Shown: piece after piece, positions 26,592 to 41,384 of the stretch
Layout of the letters: the number at the start of each line of letters is the position of its first letter
Numbering within the stretch: position 1 is the stretch's first letter
From: Plasmodium malariae
Lineage: Eukaryota; Apicomplexa; Aconoidasida; Haemosporida; Plasmodiidae
Assembly (NCBI RefSeq): GCF_900090045.1
Contig: NW_021638313.1
Coordinates: 124,001 to 188,000 of the forward strand
Length of the DNA stretch: 64,000 nucleotides
Reading direction: 5' to 3'
Translations under genes and position numbers: made by a program
The notes under the pieces: generated by a model
The model's database searches: none
What the model was told of the DNA's origin: nothing
Seen by the model: the letters and a program-made list of their open reading frames with translations, nothing else

Positions 26592-29500
26592 ATGAAAAAA
26601 TAAGTATACGAATTTTTATGTGAGGCAATTATTAATATGAAGTAATATATTTAATATATGAGTAATATATTTCTGAATAAGATAACTATTATATAAAGTT
26701 TTATAAATGTACGTGAGTATACTTGGTCTGTATGTTAAGAAACGGTAAAATATAAACATATATGTTTCCTTATGAATTTCACATTTTTAATACTTTTCGT
26801 TTTTTATTTTAAAATTTTATTTTCGCTTAATTAAATATATTTAGACAAATATAAATGTTTGTGTATGTAAATAGATTTCTATAAAAAATATATGTTTTTA
26901 CTTTCAAATGAATGCATAATAGTACAACTTGAATAATTACAAATAAATATATTCATTTATGTTAGGGAACTAAAGTTTTTTCTATTTTATATGTAGTTAC
27001 AAACTATAATCACTATTTTTTCATGGTTTTAAGAAAATGCATTATTATATTTGAATTAATAATAAATGTGTATAGTATCAAAAAAAAAAAAAGTGAATAA
27101 ATTTGGTTGTATTAATATTTATAGATTTATTTTTATTAATTAGAAAAAAAATTTTAGAACAATTATATTTAGAGCTTTTTTTAAGAGATATAATGTAAAA
27201 AATTTTTAAAAATTATATAGTAACTATCTTGTTATAATTTATTTTGAAATTAATTTTGATAAAAATTGTTAACTAAAAAGGAGAGAAATATGTATAACAG
27301 TAACAGAATTATAATATATTAGCTATATTTATATTATATGTAGTATTAGGTTTTAATATATTTTGATCTACAGTACCTACTAAAACCTAAGCTGGAAATA
27401 CATAATTATTTAACATATGCATAGTTATATTTTTATATTATAAATAATACTTAAAATTATTAATTTGTATAATAATACAAGAAATAGTGCTATTAATTCT
27501 TACAGATCATATATATTTATATATGAAACCAATAATTCCAATAATATAACCCTATAAAGTATATTGAAACTTTAAAATTTGTGCTACTATTATTCTTTGT
27601 TTTATAAATGTCTTAAAAATACAAACAGGAAATGATATAATAAGAAAAAAGGCAACTAAATTAAGCATTAAATTTTAAAAATAAATTGTTTCTTTTTTTT
27701 TTTTTAACATTCTACTGGATATATTTGTGTACAGTATTTTTTTTATTTTAAGTTTTTTTTTTTTTTTTTTTTCTATTTAATAAGGTTATTTGTTCTTTAT
27801 TAAATAATTTTATGTGCATTTTTTCAATCCAAAGACCATTAGCAAAAGCAGTTGATAAATTAAAATGTAATAATTTTTAAACATATTTTAACAACGTTTT
27901 AGAAGAATGATTTTTTATTTTATAAGATAATATTAGCAGAAAAATAAAAATAAGTAATAAGGAAAGTGATTTATATTGGTTTTATATGAAGTATTTTGTT
28001 TATTAATATTACTTTTTTCTTTTCATATTTGATTCTACCATATCTTACAAATAATTATATTTATAAATTACATAAAGTTTTATATTTAAAATATGTTTTT
28101 GCAAAGTTAATGTTAAAAATGATCAAATATAAAAATACTCTTAAATGTAGCGAATTCTATTATTATAATGTAATGTGATTCCGAAATAAAATAAATGATA
28201 AAAAAAATTTCTTTCTTATTTATTTGTTTATATCTTTTTTAAAAGCAAATATTATATAAGCATTAATGTAAAAAATTAGATATTCAGCATAGTTTCATTA
28301 TTTTTATATATTAATGATTTTAATAATTTCAATCATTTACACAATGAAATTTAATAAAAGCTATATAAACTAAAAAAAAACACATTAATATTATCAATAT
28401 ATATATATATATAAATGTGAATATATTACATTTACGATAACATATTTATTGTATAGAAAATTAAATTATTTATTAAAAAGTAGAATTTTTAAATATAATC
28501 CTTTAATTGAGTGAAAACATAAATAATTCGAAAGAATAAGCATGCATTTATCTGAAAAGAGGTTAAAAATATATATTAAGTAAATATTATTAATCTCCGA
28601 GCATTTACTAGCGGGCAGCACCTTAATATGTTTAAGTATATAATTTATAGTTTTTATAATTTATAATAAAATATAATTCGTGTATATATTTTTATCAAGT
28701 TTCTATATATTTTACATATTTTCTATTTATTTTTTAAAACACTAATTTTTTCCATAGCCCCAAAAATAGCATATTAATAATTTATTGAAATTTCTATTTA
28801 AAATAAGAATTTAAAATGTTAAAGTTGAAAAAGTCTAAATATAGAAATAAATCTAAGAAAAATGATATATGACATTATTGAAAGTATAATATCATATTTA
28901 AAATAAATATAATGAAAAAATATATATATATATTACTTTTGTATAAGTATGTATACGTTGATTATACATGTATACATAAAGCATTATAATAATAATAAAA
29001 ATGAAAATTTTTATATTATTAACGATATATCTATATGTCAACATTTGTAGAAAAAAAATTATTAATATGCTGACATATATATATAGAAATAAGTAAAAGG
29101 GAAAAATGTGATTACTAAAATATATGAAGCGTTCAAAATTGGCTTTATTCCACATTAATAATATATATTTTTGGAGAACAACAGAAAGGGAGAAATTTAG
29201 AAAAGACGCATTGAAATAAATTTAATTAAATAATAATTCTGTATAAATATGTATACTTAATAAATGTTTATTAAATGAAGTTACTGTTTGTATTATAAAA
29301 GAAGTAATTCCATGCTACTTTTTTTTGTCCTACAGCAAAAAAAAAAAAAAAAATCATCAGAAGTTAAAATTTCCACATAAATAATATTTCTACTAAATAT
29401 AAATAATTATGAAATTAATTTTTATATTTATTTAAATAATTTTAAATTCTCGTAAAATGTTTTTTTGAGCAAATTTATTATGATTTATTTGTATTAGTCA

Positions 29501-32500
29501 TTTATGCATAATTAGTAAATGCATTTTCCGGATTAGAACAAAATAAAATTTAATGTTATATATATATCTATAAATTTAACTAATATATTGAAATACAAAT
29601 AGAAATGAAAACAAAAAAGCGGTAAATTAAAAAATGAATAAAAAAAAATAGTCAAAATTAAATTCTTCAAAATTAACGAAAACATATATATAAAGGTAAT
29701 TATACTATATATCTAAATAGAAAAAAATGAATAATTTAAAAATGTAGATACTCCTGTAGAAGTATTCATAATTATATAAGTAAACACTAAAAATATAGAT
29801 TATCTATTCATATGATGCGAAATAAGAACAGTATTAATAAAATTATCTTAGGAAAAGTTAAAAATAATATAATAATTTTATATAATAATTGCAACTTTAT
29901 GCATTGTTAAAATAATTTATTTGAAAAAATGAATTTATATTTTTATAATTTATATACATATTAATAAACAGCTTTCTTAATATTAAAATAAAAGTAGATA
30001 AATTTTAATACAGGTATATAACGTAATATATATATATATGTTAACCATTGAAATTTTATTTTTTTAAATAATCTTCTTACAACTAAAATAATAAAAAATT
30101 CTTTGAAGCAACTGATATCTTACGTATAAACAAAATTTTAAAAATAATTTTGAATTATGCCTAATATAATTAGAAAAACAATATATATATATAATAATAA
30201 CGAATAAAATTTAATTGAGATGAAATATAAAAATATTAACGAAATATATATTTTAAGAAAAAAATATTTTATTAACTGCTAACACAAAAATATATACTGC
30301 TTAACTAAGGTTACCTTTACCGATATATCATATTTAAAAAAATAAGACTTTTAATATTTTAAATAATATAAAAAATATTTTTCTTATGTGCTGGTGACAT
30401 TATGTTTCTTTAATATGAATTCAAAATTTTTAATAATACAACAGTTTAAGAAATAATATTAAAAGTAAAAATTTGAAGATGAATAAGATTTTTTTTAATA
30501 TTGCTACTATTATTAGAAAAAATATAATTTATAAAAAAAAAAAAATTAGTAAAAATTAAAAAAGTTACAATGATTTATATATATATATATATATGTATAT
30601 AATTAATTGTTCCTTTAATTTTACTTTAAGGTGCAATTATTATGTATCTTTTATTGTATAATAAGAATATACTTATATTAGTATGGAAATATACTTTTAC
30701 TAAAGTACTTTACCCCAACAAAAAGAAGATTATGAAAAAATGAAAAAAAAATTATCAACGTTACTGGTACTAAATAAATCTTAACATATGTAAATTATTT
30801 TTAAATATTGTATTTATATTTAAATAAATTTTTTTTATAATTTATTAATATGCTACGATTGATGTATATCTATTGAAGCAGTATAAATATATATACTATG
30901 TATAAATTATGTTTTTTATGTAATAAATTGATAATGAATAAATTAAATACCTTTCTCATAAATTTATATTTTTTGTAATATATCATACATTAATACATTA
31001 ATTATATTTGTTTTTATTTATATATATATATATATATGCATGTACATAATGACAAAAAAAATTATTTTTGTACTTGGATGATGCATTTTATATCATTACA
31101 TATATATAAGGTATTTTTCTTATTTTAGTTTTTATATATTTTATATTATAAATGTTATAATAATAGTAAGATATTTTCCTTGTATAAAATATTGTAAGAT
31201 AAAATGTATCGAGATGTATATAAAAATTTAATAAACATAACATTTATATGAAAAACTCTAATATAAATACATTGATAATGTATTTATTTAAAATTTTTTT
31301 AATTGTTGCTTGTAAACTTTCACTGTTTTAATGTATGAATAATGAATATTTATTTTTAAAAAAGATATAAAATTGATTTATATGTAAATGCTTTTTTTCA
31401 TGAACTTTACTCATAATAATATTGTTAATAATTTAAAATATATATACATTAATAATTCTGTGCAAAAAATATATTATCCGTTTTTAGTTTAATATTGAAA
31501 TAATTAAGAATGAATATTAGATTTTATTTGTGATTTAAAGACTCTTAATATGAGTTCCATATAATATATCATTAATATGGATAAAATATATCATAAGGAA
31601 TTTCCATATTCATGAATTTTATATATAAAAAATGAATTACTATTTAAATTTAGAAATAAAAATTATTGAACTTGCATTAATAATAATATTACACTTAATT
31701 TTATATTATTAATACTATGTTTTATGAGTTTTTTCTAAAATTAATTAAAAGAAGCTTTAAAAGAAATTGAGTTGTAGTTTTTAAACAATAAATAAAAAAA
31801 AATTAGAAATATCAATATAAAGTAGATTTACTTGTTAATTCTTAATTATTATAGTACCTTTAATAATATATTACGAAAAAACAATAAAATTTTATATATA
31901 AAAATATATATCCTACATTTCTTTTATAGAACTTTGCAAATAATAAAAATATTATATATATATATATATACATTTATGAATATATAGCCCCTCAAATTAA
32001 AGCTATAGGTTTTTTATAATTTTTTTTGTATTAATTTAGCAAAATTGATCGTAGTTTCTATGTACTCAAAAAATACTCTAATATTTTATTTTAGATAACA
32101 GCATATCTTACATATATAACATATGAGTTCTTGCGGAAGATATATATATATTTTAAATATAAAGAATCTAATATAAGGAATATAATAAACTATTATTAAT
32201 TAATTATATTGTAAGAATATATTAATCAATTATTTATTATAAGTATATTATTGTAATATTTATTATTAATAAAAAATTATATTATACTTCATAATTATGT
32301 ATTCAGTTAATAATAGATTTAATAATCTTTTTAAAACTTATATATTATAAAGTTATTATTATAATAACTCGTTTCTTCTTATATTAATATAAAAGAAAAA
32401 TAAAATACTAAAGAATATATTTATTCATTTTTTCCAATGGTTCCTTAAAAAAAATATTGTTATTATACAAAGTAAAATATTATTTATTTTAATAAGAATA

Positions 32501-33203
32501 TAATATTATATTATTATAATATTAAAATATTAAATTAGATAAAATAATTATAAACACATTAATTATTTAAAAGAGAACGGAAAAAAAAAATATAATATAT
32601 ATATATATTTATATAAATTCATAAGTGTATACTAATCTGAGCTTTAATATTTTATCTGGCACAGGAAGGTTACCAATATTAGATAATGTAATAATTTAAT
32701 ATATATTAAAAGTAAATATACATTTTAAAATTATAAGTTATAAGTTCAATATGTCTTATGATTTTTTGAAAGAAGTTATATATTAAGTAATAAAAAAAAA
32801 AGCATTTCATAAATTTTGCTGAATTAGTATGCTAAAATTTATAGTATGAAATTTATTTTTTATTATTTATACATTGGCAATTGGCTATTATTATTGATTC
32901 AAGTATTAATATAACGTGTTTTAGATATTCTTATAGAATTAAAAAAAATTATATATAATTCGAATTTTTTTTATGTAACTCTGTTTCAATGTTATTATTT
33001 CGCAAATAATTTCTACTTTTATTTTTCCTTTACTTTATAGTTATCTTTTTGTGTTTTTCCTTTCAATATCGCATAGTTTAGCAATTTTACATTATATATA
33101 TTATTTTATTTCAATAAATTATTCTTCGAATACATTTAAATTTGTCTCTATCTCTTTATAGGATATATCAATCTAATTTTTCTCAGGATATTTATAATTT
33201 GTT
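26592..33203. other. Intergenic region, no gene seen
   Basis: About 6.6 kb. The recurrent AGTGAATA stretch is near 27091 (500 bp after the fam stop). A ~1 kb block at about 27140-28180 has a paralogous copy near 62 kb (listed separately). Near 28596-28632 is a short GC-richer patch. The rest is AT-rich filler with (AT)n tracts near 28400, 30577 and 31020. The short frames at 27996-28178 and 28898-29155 show no recognisable features. Confidence 0.55.
27140..28180 (+). repeat. Non-coding subtelomeric repeat, copy 1
   Basis: Several anchors recur in the same order, strand and spacing at about 61950-62950. They are AGTAACAGAATTATAATATA at 27298, CCAATAATTCCAATAATATA at 27529, AAGGTTATTTGTT at 27782 and GGTTTTATATGAA at 27978. 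The offsets between copies are about 34.81 kb for the first two anchors and 34.78 kb for the last two, so only small indels separate them. Stops are frequent in all frames, and no gene is shared by the two contexts. Confidence 0.7.
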
Positions 33204-35619
33204 CTAATTGTTTATAAAATTTATATATGTATTTTCTTCTCTTATCCAATCATTCAGTTCCTGTATAAAAGGTTCTTCTCCTTTATTGCTATAAGATTCC
33301 TTATTTTCCCTGTACTCCAAAACATTTCCTATATCTTTATTTATGTTTTCTGTAATTCCTGATTTTCCATCAATATTTTTTCCTAACTTGCAATCATTTA
33401 TGGAATTATCCAAATATGATTCACTATTCTCTGTATTCTCCTCTTTTCTGCATTCTTCTAATATTGTCATAAGTACAAGTATACACAGTTTTTCTAGTAA
33501 TTTTTTTTTTACGTATTTATATAGTTCTTCACTACATCCTTTTTGTTCCAACTCTTCCAAATTAATTAGTGATACATTATATTTATTTCTGTCATTTCCA
33601 TATTCATCTAAGGTATTCTGTAATTCTTCCGTTAATCCGCTAAACCATTCATATTCCAAATACTGCTCTATAATCCGACTCTTCTTTGATATCCATTGTC
33701 TCCATATATCTTTTTCTGTTTCTAATGATGAAATATTTGGGGTGTCATTTGGAATATTATTATTTAATTCTTTACTTCTTTTTATGTAATCTCGTTCTCT
33801 TTTCCACTCATTTTTCAAGCTGTTAAACCAATCTTCTTTTTTTAAATTTTCAGAAAGATATTTGTATCTTTTTATCCACTTATTGCATAGAGTTATGGAT
33901 TCTTCAGTGCCTCTACAGTTTTTAGTACATTCTACTAATAGTTGGTCACTTTTAAATTAGGATAGTCTCTAGTTTGCCTTCTGTGAACTCCTCCAAGCAT
34001 ATTTCCAAATATTCTCTTTTTTTTAAATCCCATTCTTCATTTCTAAATTTTTGAAGTACTTCCATATGTACTTCTATAATAGTTTTTGTCCTTTCCGTTT
34101 TACTCTTTGAGGAGTTACATTTTGTTTTATTTATGTTCTTGTATTTTTATTTTTTTTGTGATTTCTTTATCATTATATTTTTGTTGAACCAATTGATCAT
34201 TTGTTAAAAATATTCTTTTTCTCTCAGAGAAAGAAGGTAGTAGTATTCTAAGGAATTTCATTTGTTTTCTCTTTATCTTTTTTTTTTTTTTGAACATCAC
34301 TATTAAAGCATACTATAATATAGAAAAAATATATTTATAATATATATTATTACTGAACTCAAACATATATCATGTATTTAATAATTTTGTTTAAATTTAC
34401 TTTAATAAAAATGGAAAATACCATAATAAGAAGAATGGTTATTAAAATAGATGGTGTGTTTATTACAGATGAATTTTGTTCTTGACCTGTAATAGTTTTA
34501 TAAATAAATATATTATTTATTTTATTTGTTCCATATATATAAAAATAAGTAGCATTTATACTACCTGCTGTTCTAGGTAAATCAATTGGAGCACGAGATG
34601 TCGAAACAATAACTGGTGATTCTTGAGATTGCATTCCTGAATCCAAAGATTCAGAAAGTTTTGGTTCTTCTGATTCAGCATGATGTTTATATTGATCACC
34701 TTTGATTAGTGTAGTTCCAATATTTGTATTTGAACCGTGATGTAGAGCTAGATTTTCTTCACTATCTTTTGATACAGTTGATTTTTGAGATTCTACTATA
34801 GGGAGAACTTGAGATTTAGCTGAATATTGTTGTTCGTTTTGTACTTGTAAAGAGTTTTTTTGTGCAACGGGCTTTTGTGAATTGCATACAGGAATTTCTT
34901 TAAATGTTTCAGGATTACTTACATCGCAACTTTTTTTTGGAAAAGGTAGTAATGAATTGCTTTTTCTGCATTTTTGATAAATTTGTTCTTTATTATCTGT
35001 AAAATAATTCTTTCTCTTTATAATCCACTCGTTATATTCACTAATTTCTGTTGAACACCAACTATCACAATTATTGGGATTATCACGTGCTCCCTGAAGG
35101 CATTTTTTATTTGGTTTTTTACTTTCTTTTTCCTCACAGAAATCTTCTGCATCATATATTAATTGTAAAATTTTTTTATCTTCCTCATCTAAAATTATAA
35201 AGCATCCGCCATAATTTTTTAGGTCTTTATAGTATCTTCTGAACCAATCTCTTATTGCTCCTTCCCATTTTTCCTTTTGTTGAATATAATATGAAGGAGG
35301 AGCCTTATATTTAATTAGTAACTCAGTCAATTCAAGGCATTTTTCCCTAAATAGTTTTTTATCATTTACTTTACTTAATGAACTAGTTTTATCACTAATT
35401 AATTGTCTAAGCCGATTAAATTTTGAATCTCCAAAGAACGTGAATGAACTGAATCCTAGAGCACTAAGTTCCTAGATACAAAAAGAATTATTAAGAATTA
35501 TTTATACATTAATGTTTAGGTTAGTTTTATTATAACTTTTTATCATAATTATATAATTTATGCTTAACTTATAAATATTAAAAAATAATGAAGATTACCG
35601 AGGAAAAACAACTATCCAT
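33204..35619 (-). pseudogene. STP1: STP1 protein, copy 2 (tail exon frameshifted)
   Basis: The four-exon STP1 layout is complete: complement(join(33204..34312, 34401..34486, 34565..35471, 35599..35619)). Exon 1 encodes MDSCFSS. Exon 2 begins ELSALGFSSFTFFGD and is open through the Cys-rich ectodomain (KWEGAIRDW, YGGCFIILDE, AEDFCEEK, KKSCDVS) into an S/Q/E-rich linker. Exon 3 (86 nt) encodes the membrane segment ending VFSIFIK. Exon 4 starts YALIVMFKKKKK and reads MKFLRILLPS, then meets TAA at 34129-34127 after KIQEHK. Homology to copy 3 resumes one frame over (TKTIIEVHMEVLQKF), shifts again around 33990-34000 before RDYPNL, and again near 33955 before SDQLLVEC. After that it is open to 33204 with the Trp motifs KWIKRY, EDWFNSLKNEW, DIWRQWISKK and YEWFSGL. 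Unless these are assembly errors, the product would be truncated just after the membrane segment. Confidence 0.82.
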
Positions 35620-36084
35620 AATGACTGTACATTAATATCCTGGTTTAATGTAAATAACAGTCTAAAAAAAGAATACAAAATATTTATTATTATTTATCTG
35701 TAGTGTAATTTTTGATTAATTTTTTTTAATAGAAGGAAATTATAAATTATTATATATATATGTATTTATATAAGTATTGTAAAATAATCATATACATTAC
35801 TATATATTCGTACGATTATTATCTTATTTAACCTTAAATGAATAAATTACAGCTGAAGATGTATCAAAATAATATTATGATATTAAATCAGAGTCAATTA
35901 TATATTGAATATAAAATTCATATGCTCTTTATGAAGAAAAAGCTAGACAACTAACAATACAAATTACATATAAGTTGCATCAACAAGTATTATAGTCTTT
36001 ATTTTTGCAAAATTATCAGTAATATATATATAGTTTTATCTATCTTATTTTTAAAATTATGACATATATGTATAAATAATATTA

Positions 36085-36118
36085 CCTGTAGCAGTGTAAA
36101 TAATTCCTTTTTTTCCTA
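36085..36118 (-). promoter_or_regulatory. Conserved element ~470 bp upstream of STP1 copy 2
   Basis: On the plus strand ATTACCTGTAGCAGTGTAAA then TAATTCC, which in gene direction gives a TTTACACTGCTACAG|GTAAT pattern. It starts 467 bp from the ATG, the same distance as in copy 1. Candidate untranslated-exon splice donor or promoter motif. Confidence 0.4.
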
Positions 36119-39100
36119 CTACTTTACTAGGAAAAATAATCTATAAACTGAGTAATTATTGGTATTCATAGTGTGTCTTTGTTTCTTTGATTTTTTTTCT
36201 TATTATTTTTATTTACTTTTGTTATAGGTCATTATATTGTTTTAATTATATCGTTAATATTTTTTTAATATTATGTATATTGTATAAATAAGTGATAAAT
36301 AACGATATATAAATTAATCTATATTGTTTCTTCATTTGCGGAATATTCTTAGCATTAACTTATTTTTATGATACTTAATATTATTTTTATATTTATTACC
36401 TATAAATTCTTTATTTATAGTATATATTATTCCTTTCAATACTATTAATATATTATATTTTAATATATACTAATTTTTTTTTTATGGGAGTATTATCAAT
36501 TCTAGATATAAATCTATTCATTTGTACAAAAATTTGATTAAGTAAAAGTATATACTTAGTGTAATAATTAACAAAATTATGTATGGTTACTTATTCTAAC
36601 TATAAAGAATAATTAAGGTATATTTATAATATAATAAATTTTGCAATATAATCGAAATAATATAAAATTAATTATAACATTGAAATAAAAAATAACATAA
36701 TAATTGAATGTAAATTGAATAATATATCAAAATAGGCAAATCAAAAATTTTTGACACTTTGCTTTTGTTTTTCTGTAATTTATATAAGTATATTCTAATA
36801 AGCTGACTTAAAATATATAGTATATTTATTTGATTTTTGCTGCATTTAATTATAAGAAAATGTTTTCTTAATAATAATATATGATTAAATTGTATGAAAA
36901 ATAAAAAAGATTTTGAATTATTAAAATACCTTTAAGGAGCGAACAATTAAATGAAAATGAAGAACAGTTTAAACTTCTAACCAAAAACAATTGCTAGTAT
37001 AATACAATATACGTATACTGTTACTTATTTTAATGTTTCTTTTGAAACAAGTGCATATTATATAGAGAATGCTAAGAAAATTAAAAAAATATATTTTAAT
37101 TTTAAAATTTTGTAGCTAATTACCCAGGAAATTACGTTATTATGGTTATTTTTAATAAATCATTCATAATGAGTTACATATTAATTTATTTATATAGGAT
37201 TTATTTGTTCGTTATTCTGTTATTTTTATTTTAATATCATATATTTTACTTAATTTTTTTTTCATTAAATATGTTAATAATAATTTATAGTGGATTATAA
37301 ATAAAAACAAATTATCATGTTTAAAAATATATTTTATTTATATTTATGTATTCAAATATATTACATAAATATATGTAAAAATATTTTATATAATGAATTT
37401 ATAATTGTGGACTAATATTTACCAAAAACAACAGAATATTATTTTGTCAAGTATTTGAAATAATTTCAAAAATTATGAATAAATTTAGTTTTAAAATGTT
37501 TATAAAAAATGTATATTATTTTCTTCTTTTATTATTTTATAAAAATATGAATATATATTTTTTCTTTGTTAATACATTTTTTTATTATTATATCATTATA
37601 ATTTTTCTTATTATACTGTAATTTATACATTATATTTATTTAAAAATTATACAATATTATTAAAAATTCATATAAATTAATGAAGTTTGCTTCATAATAT
37701 TATGAATATACTATTTATGTTTTTCTTTAAAAGATAATATTTAATGTAAAATTGGATATATTTTTATGTAAAATAATAACATAACATAAGTTATGCAAAT
37801 GCTGTATGAATAAAAGTTATTACATCATGAACCCTGAAATATATGTAAAAATAAATGTATTTAAGAAAATGGAGTTCTTTGAATAACAAGTTATATTTCT
37901 TTTTCATCTAATATATAAAAAAACGAAATGTAAATATTGTCGTATATAAAATTATAAAGAGACATTAGGTTTTTAAATTTATAGTTTATATTATACAAAA
38001 TATAGTTCATAATTATTAGCACAAAATTATGTTGTTAACAGTCTTAAGTAATAATATACTTGAAAAACAAAAAAAATAAATTATTTTGATTATACATATG
38101 TCTTAATTTTACGAGTATAATTTTATATATATACATAAATATGTTGTAGTATCAAATTATAAAAGTAACATTTTTTAAAAAGTATTTTCTAGAATAAATG
38201 ATTAAGTTATATTTGTGCATATTATTATAATGTAAAATACGTTATATAATATTAATGTATTAATAAGTATCATTTAATCTTATTGGATTATGTAGGATCG
38301 TGCTATGAATAATTTATTCATTATAAAATTCTATTGTTCTGGTATGCATTTTTTAAAATTTGAGTTCCCTAACATATAACATTACTAATCATATAATTAT
38401 GTTAGCATAAATGTTTGTATTTATGTATTAATCCTGTGTTTATATATGATATAGTGTTAATATTACGAATTTTTATTTAAATCTCATTATAATTCTGCTT
38501 ATCTGTTACATCTACTGACAATTATACGTTTATTGAATTATTATTTTGCTCTTTTTGCCTCTTTTTTATTCATGTATATTGTATGAATGGATTTCATATA
38601 AGAAATAAAATGTATCCTAAGTATGTTAATATTCAACAATAATTCGTATATTGGTTTTCCAATTAAAATTATCTGCTTTTTATATTTCTGTGCCTGTATT
38701 ACTCATATTTTTTTTGCGAAAAATATTTGTCTTTCAATTTCATATACTATTTTTATTTTTTTTATCTTGCTATGCTTTTTATGTGAAAATTAATATATGA
38801 ATTTTTTATAATACTATTATAATCATAATTATATACTATTATATTTGTAAAGTTATTATTAAAAAAAATTATTCTAATCTTTTCTTTTTTGTTACTCCTT
38901 TCAAAATGCATTTAAGTTAAATTGTTCAGAATTCTATTTCATATATACGAAGGAATATGTAATTAAACATTTATAAATTACAATCTTGAACAGCATACAT
39001 TATATAGTTACTTCTCTAAGACGAATTTGCTATTTCTTTCACATAACCATTTATCTGTATTGGGGAATTTCGTATATATATATATTATTATTTTTTCTTA

Positions 39101-41384
39101 TTAAAGCTCAAAGAAGAGTATAAGTGAAGTAAACTATTATTAAATAAATTGCATATTTATATATAGAGCACTATTGAAACAGTAATTTCTTGTAGTAACA
39201 TATTACAGGGATACTGTGAAACGTTCAAAATTTTGAATAAATTAATTTTTAGTACTAAGCAAAAGGAAACGTGAATAATACTAAAATAAATGTAAATATA
39301 ATAAGTGAAAATATAAAGATAAATGCATTCACCGTAGCTTTAGAAGTAGATTTTTTTTGTACCAGTAAATGAAAAATTAGAATTTTATTAGATCTGTATA
39401 TCTTTGAGATTTAGTACTTTCATGCAGTTAATTAATATGCTTTAAAAGATGTATGCTTTTGAACATACGTGCTATTTATAAGGGAGTTATTCATTTGTAA
39501 TATTTTCCATCTATGTACAAAAATTATTTTATTTATTGTATCATATCTACTAATATGACTATTATATAATCAATTATATGTCTTAACTTGGATGATAAGG
39601 ATACATATGCAGTTGAATTATGGGAGAATTTTAGAAATAGTGAAACAGATAATTTTTGTGTTAAATTATAATAAGGGCTGAAAAATGAAACATGTCTTCT
39701 TTGTAAAAAAGTAAAATATTGATTTATTTGGTTAATTATATACGAAACTACATAAATAATATATTAGTTGCGATAAAAATTAAATATGTAAATGAAAAAT
39801 TTATTTTTTATAAACATGGTATTATAAATCTAGTAAAAATATGAAAATTGTATTGTGGAAATGGAAAATTAATATCTTCTGTTCATTAAAGTGCGTTATT
39901 ACAATGAATTAATAATGGAACATATTAAATATAAAAAATATATTACACAAAAATAGGCAAAGATTTTTGAGATATATATGCAAAGAAAAACAATTCTTAT
40001 GCTATAAGTACGTGAAAATATATAATAAAATATTTTACTAGAAAAATAAACTTTTTGTATATGAATGCTTAAATTGAGAAAATTATATATAATTCATATA
40101 AATAAATGTTTATTTGTTATGAAAAATGATCAAAATATATTAAGAAATAATGAATATTGTTAAAATTAAAAAATCCTGTTTATAAGTAAATGACTTGGAG
40201 GATTCTGCGGTATTAAGGGTTCAATTTAGTAATACATTTTGCAAGTTATATATATATTATTATGAATATTTAAAATATTTTTGCATATATTTTATAATAA
40301 AACATTAACTGTACTTATAAATGTGAGATTACCGTATTAGGAAAAATCTCAAAAAAAACTAAGAGTCTCACTATATGACTTCAAGACAATAATATATATA
40401 TATGTATGTTAAAAGAGCAAAATGCATAGGAGTTAATTTAAAATTGTTTTATTTTAAAACATTTAATTGTTTAATTTGATGAATAATATTTATTGAAGTA
40501 AAAAATAGTATATAGTTTTACATCGGATAATTATAATATGTTTTTATGCTTTTGATATATTTATAATTTACATGCTCAACATACAATACATAAAGTATAA
40601 AATTATTAAGGTGTATAATATATATTTTGTAAAGTTATTTTTAATAAAATATTATTTATTTATGTTAATTTTTTAATGTGTCCTTAGAATTTGTTCCGGG
40701 TATTATTGCTATGAAAAAGAACAAATAGAAAAATAATATATTCTTTCAATTACTATAAAAAAAATATTTCCAAATAACATATTTTATTAAAATATATTCT
40801 TATTTATTATGTGTATATTATATCTTATAAATTATAATTATTTTTTTATATACTTCATTTGATACATTATTGAACCGAGAAAAATGTATTAAATACTTTC
40901 AAGGAAATTTTACTTCTTATCTCAATTTTTTGCTTCTTATTTTTTATTATATTTATGTTTCTTCTGAATATATATTTTTAGGTAATAAACAGTAAAAATA
41001 AATTAATTCCATGAGTTTACAGTTATTTCGCTTACAAATAATGATATATAATAAAATCATTTAAAAATTATTATTTTCAAAATTATGCTAATAATATGAA
41101 TAATTTTTTTTTTCAATTAGCTCTGAAGTATATATTTTTTATATATATTATTGGGTATCATATTAATATGATTATTTAAATACATTATATATCGTAATTA
41201 ATTCAATATTTTTAATTTTTATAATTAATATAATACATAATTTGTTCAAAACGTTTCCTCTATTAATTACTATTACTATTATCATATTGTTACGATAATA
41301 AATATTTTACTACAATAATAAACATTCGTTCCATTATGTAATATTTACAAAATTAGCATTATTAATAAGAAAGAATCATTAAAA

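Noticed and set aside
33343..33789. 148-codon open frame on the plus strand
   Set aside because: It is antisense to exon 4 of STP1 copy 2, whose sense frame has the conserved Trp motifs. The antisense frame is a by-product of Lys/Glu-rich coding.
34278..34291. Suspected frameshift in the 14-base run at the start of STP1 copy 2 exon 4
   Set aside because: With 14 bases the frame continues into MKFLRILLPS. The true disruptions are further downstream.
37821..37840. CCCTGAA as possible telomere repeat
   Set aside because: A single copy only; no tandem TTYAGGG or CCCTRAA array anywhere in the window.
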